NCBI RefSeq assembly: GCF_023065955.2
Contig: NW_026622997.1
Span: 8,728,001 to 8,792,000, forward strand
DNA: 64,000 bases
Reading direction: 5' to 3'
Source of the DNA: Ursus arctos
Taxonomy: Eukaryota; Chordata; Mammalia; Carnivora; Ursidae
Part shown: positions 62,001 to 64,000 of the stretch, one piece after another
Layout of the letters: each line of letters begins with the position of its first letter
How positions within the stretch are numbered: position 1 is the stretch's first letter
Notes under the pieces: model-generated
What the model saw: the letters and a program-made list of their open reading frames with translations, nothing else
What the model was told of the DNA's origin: nothing
The model's database searches: none
Program-made: the position numbers and the translations under genes

Positions 62001-62551
62001 TGTAAGTGAGATCGGGTGTATGTTCATATGCTTAAAGCCATCGCATTCTTTTTTTCTTTCTTTCTTTAAGGAACTCCTTTTATTTCTGAGGTTATTGGAC
62101 TTTTTAGGGGAGAAATACATAGAGATCTAGATCTATAGTGGGGCTAGTAATCTTTTGAGATTTAAGTTGCAATTTGGAAATAGAATTTTTTAAAGAGGCA
62201 CTTTTTATTTTAATACATAATCGGTATTTAAAGGTAGCGTATTAATTTAACAATGGAGAAAGTACTGACGTTAGGTCTTCCAACTTTCTAAAATGCATCC
62301 TTTTTTTAAAAAATGTATAGCTTTATATATCTTAAGTGTTACAAAGTGACTTTAAGTTGGGTATTAATGAAAAACTCATGTGCAAGTTTAATTGCTAGTG
62401 ATATTACATTGATGACTTATTTGTGTTTTAATTTGTATCCCTTCGTTTTTCAAATATTACTGTTAATTTCCATTAAGGTTCATCTCAGAAAAAGCTCTTG
62501 GCACCTGATATGTTTACAGAATCTGATGATATGTTTGCTGCCTATTTTGAT
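40216..62551 (+). CDS. PRPF4B: PRPF4B, PRP4 pre-mRNA-processing kinase (5' part, coding exons 1-7)
   Basis: Joining 40216-40256, 47850-49049, 51787-51963, 55906-56061, 57448-57529, 58905-59115 and 62478-62551 gives one open frame of 1941 nt (647 codons) with GT/AG at every intron. I recognise the product as PRP4 kinase from its start (MAAAET), its Lys/His-rich tract, long RS region and acidic segment. In the known family this nuclear Ser/Thr kinase belongs to the CMGC group and phosphorylates tri-snRNP proteins PRPF31 and PRPF6, so that the pre-catalytic spliceosome can form. It also has a reported mitotic checkpoint role. The window holds only the disordered N-terminal part. The kinase domain, which starts near residue 687 in the human protein, should begin about 40 residues after the last exon here. 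The start codon is chosen by family match and by its position in a CpG island. Identification is secure; the exact human comparison is from memory. Confidence 0.97.
41898..42125 (-). mobile_element. MIR SINE in PRPF4B intron 1
   Basis: The antisense MIR layout is clear: CTTATAACGACCCTATGAAGG, TGAAGCACAGAGAAGTTAAC, TTGCTCAAGGTCACACTAAG, AGGATTTAAACCCAGGTAGT. Confidence 0.85.
43660..44200 (+). repeat. Ancient mammalian-wide repeat copy 3
   Basis: ACAAATTACTTTTTGAGTACC, GATAGAACAGTGAACTAAAT, AAAGTATTCCAGGTGGAGAA and GGGGCATTGTAAACAATTTT follow the same order as the copies at 2940 and 15930. This is the most complete of them. Confidence 0.55.
44360..44525 (-). mobile_element. MIR SINE in PRPF4B intron 1
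   Basis: Antisense MIR features: TTGAGGAAACTGAGGCATGG and CTTGCCTAAGGTTACACTAG. Confidence 0.75.
44664..44870 (-). mobile_element. MIR SINE in PRPF4B intron 1
   Basis: Antisense MIR features: CAATCCTCACAGCTTGC, CATTTTGTAGATGAGG and AGGATTTGAACCCAGATAGT. Confidence 0.8.
45183..45398 (+). mobile_element. CAN-SINE in PRPF4B intron 1
   Basis: Head GGGGCACCTGGGTGGCTCAG starts at 45186. A 13-bp duplication GAAATGTCTTTGT lies at 45170 and 45399. Confidence 0.94.
46529..46710 (+). mobile_element. CAN-SINE in PRPF4B intron 1
   Basis: Head GGAGCACCTGGGTGGCTCAG, CT tract and A tail are present. The 12-bp duplication AAATTGAATTCC lies at 46517-46528 and 46711-46722. Confidence 0.94.
47850..49049 (+). 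CDS. PRPF4B: PRPF4B coding exon 2 (long RS/KH exon)
   Basis: This 1200-nt exon follows acceptor ATTAATAG and ends at donor AAG|GTAACT. Its first base completes Glu14 and its last two begin Arg414. Residues 15-36 are acidic. Residues 40-82 are almost only Lys, His, Arg and Ser, in alternating KH runs. PAKRTKLD at about 95-102 resembles the c-Myc-type nuclear localisation signal. Residues 102-126 look helical (DLALLEDLEKQRALIKAELDN). An acidic SGSEEEGE stretch follows. The remainder is dominated by RS, KS and SP dipeptides typical of splicing-speckle proteins and of SR-kinase or CDK substrates. No folded domain is visible. The long open frame on the opposite strand reflects this composition. 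Confidence 0.97.
49184..49363 (-). mobile_element. CAN-SINE, 5'-truncated, PRPF4B intron 2
   Basis: Minus copy that lacks the outermost tRNA-like head. A 15-bp duplication (AGTTTTATGGGTTTA at 49169, AGTTTTATGGTTTTA at 49364) shows that it inserted already truncated. Confidence 0.92.
49890..50070 (-). mobile_element. MIR-like fragment in PRPF4B intron 2
   Basis: GTGATTATCTCACCTCATAAAG, TTTATAAATGAGAAAATAGATTG and GAACTAATAGG match a diverged antisense MIR layout. Confidence 0.5.
50560..51345 (-). mobile_element. Old L1 3' remnant split by MER2
   Basis: 50590-50796 and 51109-51345 look like one antisense L1 remnant (GTTGGTTCCAGTTTTTCAGG, TAGGATAGAGTCACAGAAGT). The inner 50797-51108 is MER2-like (GTTGAACTTTGAACAACACAGG; CAAACCCATGTTCAAGGGTCA), the second copy in the window. 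Confidence 0.7.
51787..51963 (+). CDS. PRPF4B: PRPF4B coding exon 3 (RS repeats)
   Basis: The exon is 177 nt. The acceptor is GTCCCCTTAAG and the donor is GAG|GTAGAG. It enters as AG|A (Arg414) and leaves as AG|G (Arg473), so skipping it would keep the frame. It encodes TRPRDDILSRRERSKDASP and then tandem RRRSRSP-like units. One unit reads RRRASRSP, whereas I recall RRRSRSP in human, suggesting one extra Ala. A decayed copy of the acceptor and first part of this exon lies exactly 600 bp downstream. Confidence 0.96.
52329..52425 (+). pseudogene. Relic partial duplicate of PRPF4B exon 3 and its 3' splice site
   Basis: 52351-52425 aligns with 51751-51826 at about 84 percent (12 differences in about 76 columns, one a 1-base deletion), exactly 600 bp away. 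The match covers the pyrimidine tract, GTCCCCTTA(A)G acceptor and the first ~40 exon bases, and then stops. Weaker similarity may extend left to about 52329. Most differences are C/T or G/A, including both CpG sites. Spliced after exon 2 it would read Arg-Thr and then TGA, so it cannot code. It is either a dead exon copy or a potential premature-stop exon (donor-like GTGAGT at 52499). Confidence 0.8.
52556..52728 (-). mobile_element. CAN-SINE, diverged, PRPF4B intron 3
   Basis: Minus copy ending GACTGAGCCACTCAGGCAGCCC. The body is heavily diverged and shortened, so it is an old insertion. Confidence 0.85.
53001..53163 (-). mobile_element. CAN-SINE, old, with (TTTC)n tail, PRPF4B intron 3
   Basis: Minus copy of a short subfamily ending AAACTGAGCTACCCAGGCACCCC. 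On + its tail appears as TTTC repeats (53001-53034) and then poly-T. Confidence 0.87.
54631..54849 (+). mobile_element. CAN-SINE, young, PRPF4B intron 3
   Basis: Head variant GGGGCGCCTGGGTGGCACAG, nearly consensus body, and an (AAAT)n tail. A perfect 16-bp duplication ATAAAATAAATTTTAA lies at 54615-54630 and 54850-54865. Confidence 0.95.
55480..55860 (-). mobile_element. L1 3' UTR fragment in PRPF4B intron 3
   Basis: GTTTTATTGAAACATATTTAC, GAGTTTTGACAAACACATA and CCATTCCCCCAAAGTTC are antisense old-L1 3' UTR phrases. It ends shortly before the exon 4 acceptor. Confidence 0.7.
55906..56061 (+). CDS. PRPF4B: PRPF4B coding exon 4 (RS repeats to acidic linker)
   Basis: The exon is 156 nt. The acceptor is CCCCAAATAG and the donor is AA|GTAAGA. 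It completes Arg473 and ends in the first two bases of Asn525. It encodes DRGRRSRSRLRRRSRSRGG, which ends the arginine/serine-rich block, then a mixed-charge linker (KVKEDKFKGSLSEGMKVEQ) and an acidic Ser cluster (ESSSDD) of the kind casein kinase 2 phosphorylates. Length is a multiple of three. Confidence 0.96.
56062..57447 (+). other. PRPF4B: PRPF4B intron 4
   Basis: Its only recognised element is a MER5A-like hAT fragment (56561-56748). The remaining ~1.2 kb shows no element or exon I recognise. Confidence 0.9.
56561..56748 (+). mobile_element. MER5A-like hAT-Charlie MITE, PRPF4B intron 4
   Basis: GTGGTCCTCAGCCGGGGTAA, GATATTTTTGGTTGTCATC and GCACAGGACAGCGCC follow the MER5A consensus order. 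Confidence 0.85.
57448..57529 (+). CDS. PRPF4B: PRPF4B coding exon 5 (acidic/helical)
   Basis: The exon is 82 nt, preceded by a T-rich tract and TTTTAAG, with donor CAG|GTATGT. It completes Asn525 and encodes residues 526-552: LEDFDVEEEDEEALIEQRR followed by IQRQAIVQ. This is a strongly acidic run changing into a basic, probably helical segment. It leaves in phase 0. Confidence 0.96.
57530..58904 (+). other. PRPF4B: PRPF4B intron 5
   Basis: It holds an old TIR element (58458-58779). The rest, including 57530-58450, shows no recognised element. Confidence 0.9.
58458..58779. mobile_element. Old DNA transposon MITE, PRPF4B intron 5
   Basis: Inverted ends CCACAATCCCTTA (58459) and TAAGGGATTGTGG (58767) bound about 320 bp with TTGGGGCCAGATGTGCTTCAG. 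It lies 125 bp before the exon 6 acceptor. Confidence 0.7.
58905..59115 (+). CDS. PRPF4B: PRPF4B coding exon 6 (SP-rich)
   Basis: The exon is 211 nt, with acceptor TTGTTACAG and donor ATG|GTAAGT. It encodes residues 553-622 and the first base of Gly623. It starts KYKYLAEDSN, then has a Ser/Pro cluster (PSEPSSPQSS, RSPSP) with several proline-directed phosphorylation sites, then an acidic/helical stretch (DDILERVAADVKEYEREN). A Cys codon (TGT) sits in SSTCTRSPSP where I recall Arg in human. A CGT-to-TGT change would be an ordinary CpG transition. Confidence 0.96.
59352..59466 (+). mobile_element. CAN-SINE (old short subfamily), PRPF4B intron 6
   Basis: Head GGGGCACCTGGCTGGTTCAG and a short GGGCATAGAGCTTATTT tail. 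ATTACCTTCTGTTT / ATTACCTTCTCTTT flank it. Confidence 0.9.
59590..59788 (+). mobile_element. CAN-SINE, PRPF4B intron 6
   Basis: Head GGGTGCCTGGGTGGCTCAG with a small internal deletion in the A-box region (GTTAAGTGGCTAGC), then a full CT tract and an AATAAAATCTTT tail. Confidence 0.92.
60083..60425. repeat. Old repeat fragment, PRPF4B intron 6
   Basis: CACATCAGGTGGCATGTGGTG and GATCATTCGTTAGATCCAC look like an ancient dispersed repeat, possibly LINE-derived. The 111-residue minus frame over it has no recognised similarity. Confidence 0.35.
60697..60995 (+). mobile_element. hAT-Charlie MITE (MER33/MER58-like), PRPF4B intron 6
   Basis: GAGGTTGGCAACTGTC, ATATTTTAGGCTTTTGTAA, GTATAATTTTCATATGTCAC and GGGACCAAATTTACCCCAC follow the order of this family. 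Confidence 0.7.
61560..61930 (-). mobile_element. Old L1 3' remnant, PRPF4B intron 6
   Basis: GGTGGATGTTTGGGTTGTATCC, GAAGTAGGGTTGCTGGGCCAG and CTGTAAGGCTTGCACC are antisense L1 phrases also seen in the 50560-51345 remnant. Confidence 0.65.
62478..62551 (+). CDS. PRPF4B: PRPF4B coding exon 7
   Basis: The exon is 74 nt, with acceptor TTCCATTAAG and donor GAT|GTAAGT. It completes Gly623 and encodes SSQKKLLAPDMFTESDDMF and then AAYFD, ending at residue 647 in phase 0. In the family the next residues begin SARLRAAG and lead into the kinase domain. That exon is not recognisable before the window end. Confidence 0.95.
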
Positions 62552-62597
62552 GTAAGTAATTTTAAGTCATAAAAACATAACTGTTAAAATATATATA

Positions 62598-62794
62598 GGG
62601 GCGCCTGGGTGGCTCAGTCAGTTAAGCATCTCCCTTTGGCTCAGGTCATGATCCCAGGGTCCTGGGATCAAGCCCCACATCGGGCTCCTTCCTCAGTGGG
62701 AGGCTGCTTCTCCCCTGCCTGTTGCTCCCCCTGCTTGTCCTTGCTCTCTCCTCCTCTCTCTGTGTCAAATAAATAAAATATTTATTTAAAAAAA
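62598..62794 (+). mobile_element. CAN-SINE, PRPF4B intron 7
   Basis: Consensus head GGGGCGCCTGGGTGGCTCAG. The target TATATATA is expanded to a (TA)n run after the tail (62799-62814). It lies about 50 bp after the exon 7 donor. Confidence 0.94.
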
Positions 62795-63464
62795 AATATA
62801 TATATATATATATACAAAATTATGTCTGTGTTGTATAGAGAGAGAGAAAAGGATAGAGCAAATGAGTAAATGGTAATATTTGGATAGTCTGAGTGAAGGG
62901 TATCTGGAAACTCTTTGTACTAGTGTTGCAACATTTCTCTGAGTCTAAAATTAGGTCAAGATTTTAAAAACAAGTATGGCAGAACAAGCTGAGAGCTTCA
63001 AAAAAGTTAAACACCAAATGACTTAAACATGTAGTTATTTTTTTGAAACATTTTTTTGGATTTACACACCGGGGCGGTGGTGCTTAGTGAGTTGAAACAA
63101 GATGATGATAATTTCCAGGTCCATATTAGGACAGAGTCCACTTAGGGCTTCGATATTGTGGGTGATTGAGAACTTAGGACTTGGATCATTCACCGAAGAG
63201 TTGGGAATGTTAATTACAAGGAAGAGGTTAAGAAATTTTCGTTTTTTAGCTATTAGTGACTTTTCTTGAAAAAGTCTTAAAAACATGTTTAAAAGTATGA
63301 GACCATTTTCATTATAAATTCAAGAGAACATGAGAAATAAGGAGGCTTTGGCAAGGGAAAGCGGAGGGGTAAACATAAAAATAGAGTAAAATTAAGCAGT
63401 CTGTGTCCAGGACCCTGAAGACATTGGTCATTGGCTTAAGTAATGTATCTGTATTTTGCAACAG

Positions 63465-63568
63465 GAAGAGGAAAACAAAGCTAGGTTAAGAGAGGATGAA
63501 ATGATGATTAAGCCAGTGAAAGTATCAGCACCTGTCATTTGCTTGGACAATAGTGAAGGGTCTTCCAG
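63465..63568 (+). other. Candidate cassette (frame-shifting) exon in PRPF4B intron 7
   Basis: A TTTTGCAACAG acceptor and a CCAG|GTATCA donor bound 104 nt that continue the phase-0 frame of exon 7 with no stop. The stretch begins EEENKARLRED and ends in a hydrophobic VSAPVICLDN segment. It is not part of the PRPF4B protein I know. At 104 nt it would shift the frame of the following exon, so inclusion should lead to premature termination. If the donor is not used, the frame stops at 63618. No database check was possible; chance ORF plus splice-like ends is a real alternative. Confidence 0.3.
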
Positions 63569-64000
63569 GTATCATGGAAAGCGAGGTGTCGTACTCTTCA
63601 GAAGTGCCAAATACTCTTAATTTCCCACACAAACTGTTAGTGCAACGTATATAAGAAGAGAAATTAAAGGGTGTTCCATGGACAAAGCAGTAAAAGTGAA
63701 AATTGGTAGGAGAGAGAATTGAACACTGTTAACTGAGTGCCCATCTGTAATTTTTGTCCTCCTTTGTCTGTTAATAGCTATAGAAAATCAAATCTGGTTT
63801 TGAGTTTTTGTTTTCATTTATAATCCCCTAGTCATATTCTTAAGAGTTTTTGAAGATAACTTTGTTAATTTTTTTTCTGAGCATTATTGTGGTATGAGCC
63901 TTTGGTAATCATGTTTCCAGCTGTATTGCATTTACAAAGGTGACAATAAGAGTTGACTTAATTTGGCTAAAATGTTTTTATTAAATTATAGCTGGTTTTC

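Larger units (their letters stand above)
59116..62477 (+). other. PRPF4B: PRPF4B intron 6
   Basis: It holds two CAN-SINEs, an old repeat fragment at about 60083-60425, a hAT MER33/58-like copy, and an old L1 remnant at about 61560-61930. Nothing is recognised in 59790-60080, 61000-61555 and 62040-62477. Confidence 0.9.
62552..64000 (+). other. PRPF4B: PRPF4B intron 7 (cut by the window end)
   Basis: It starts GTAAGTAA. It holds one CAN-SINE with an expanded TA tail and the candidate cassette exon at 63465. The exon expected to encode SARLRAAG is not visible before base 64000. Confidence 0.85.

Overview
The window is nuclear DNA of a carnivoran mammal. The main evidence is at least 26 copies of the carnivore-specific tRNA-Lys-derived SINE (CAN-SINE), on both strands, together with L1, MIR, L2, MaLR-type LTR, Tigger and hAT elements and intron-containing gene structure. 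Several SINE copies carry the head variant 'GGCACAG(T/C)GGTTAAGC' and the 3' body 'TCTCTCGCTGGCTGTCTC', which I associate with bears and other arctoid caniforms rather than dog or cat. That narrower placement is from memory.

The only protein-coding gene I can support is PRPF4B (PRP4 pre-mRNA-processing kinase), on the + strand. Its CpG-island promoter and start codon lie near 40.0-40.3 kb. Seven coding exons follow (40216-40256, 47850-49049, 51787-51963, 55906-56061, 57448-57529, 58905-59115, 62478-62551). All six introns have GT/AG ends and all exon phases agree, giving 1941 nt, or 647 residues. This is the whole disordered Lys/His-rich and Arg/Ser-rich N-terminal part. The kinase domain must lie to the right of the window.

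Layout: 1-36.8 kb is intergenic and almost entirely repeat-derived. It holds several split LINE-1 copies with nested insertions (Tigger1 in L1 at 5.6-8.5 kb, a MaLR LTR in L1 at 11.3-13.3 kb, a Tigger-type element in a hAT fragment at 29.4-30.2 kb, and another in an L1 3' end at 32.0-32.9 kb). At 36.9-37.5 kb there is an orphan CpG island with a 60-bp alternating purine-pyrimidine tract and no recognisable gene. From 37.5 to 40 kb there is a spacer with one young SINE. From 40 to 64 kb lie PRPF4B exons and SINE-rich introns.

The most unusual observations are these: (i) a 127-bp patch at 8629-8755 made of two near-identical inverted copies of local sequences 0.8 and 1.7 kb away, looking like template-switch repair; (ii) a decayed partial duplicate of PRPF4B exon 3 with its 3' splice site, exactly 600 bp downstream of the real one; (iii) a candidate 104-nt frame-shifting cassette exon in PRPF4B intron 7; (iv) a strong-context upstream ATG whose spliced reading frame would overlap the PRPF4B start. 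I see no bacterial, viral or CRISPR-type system here.
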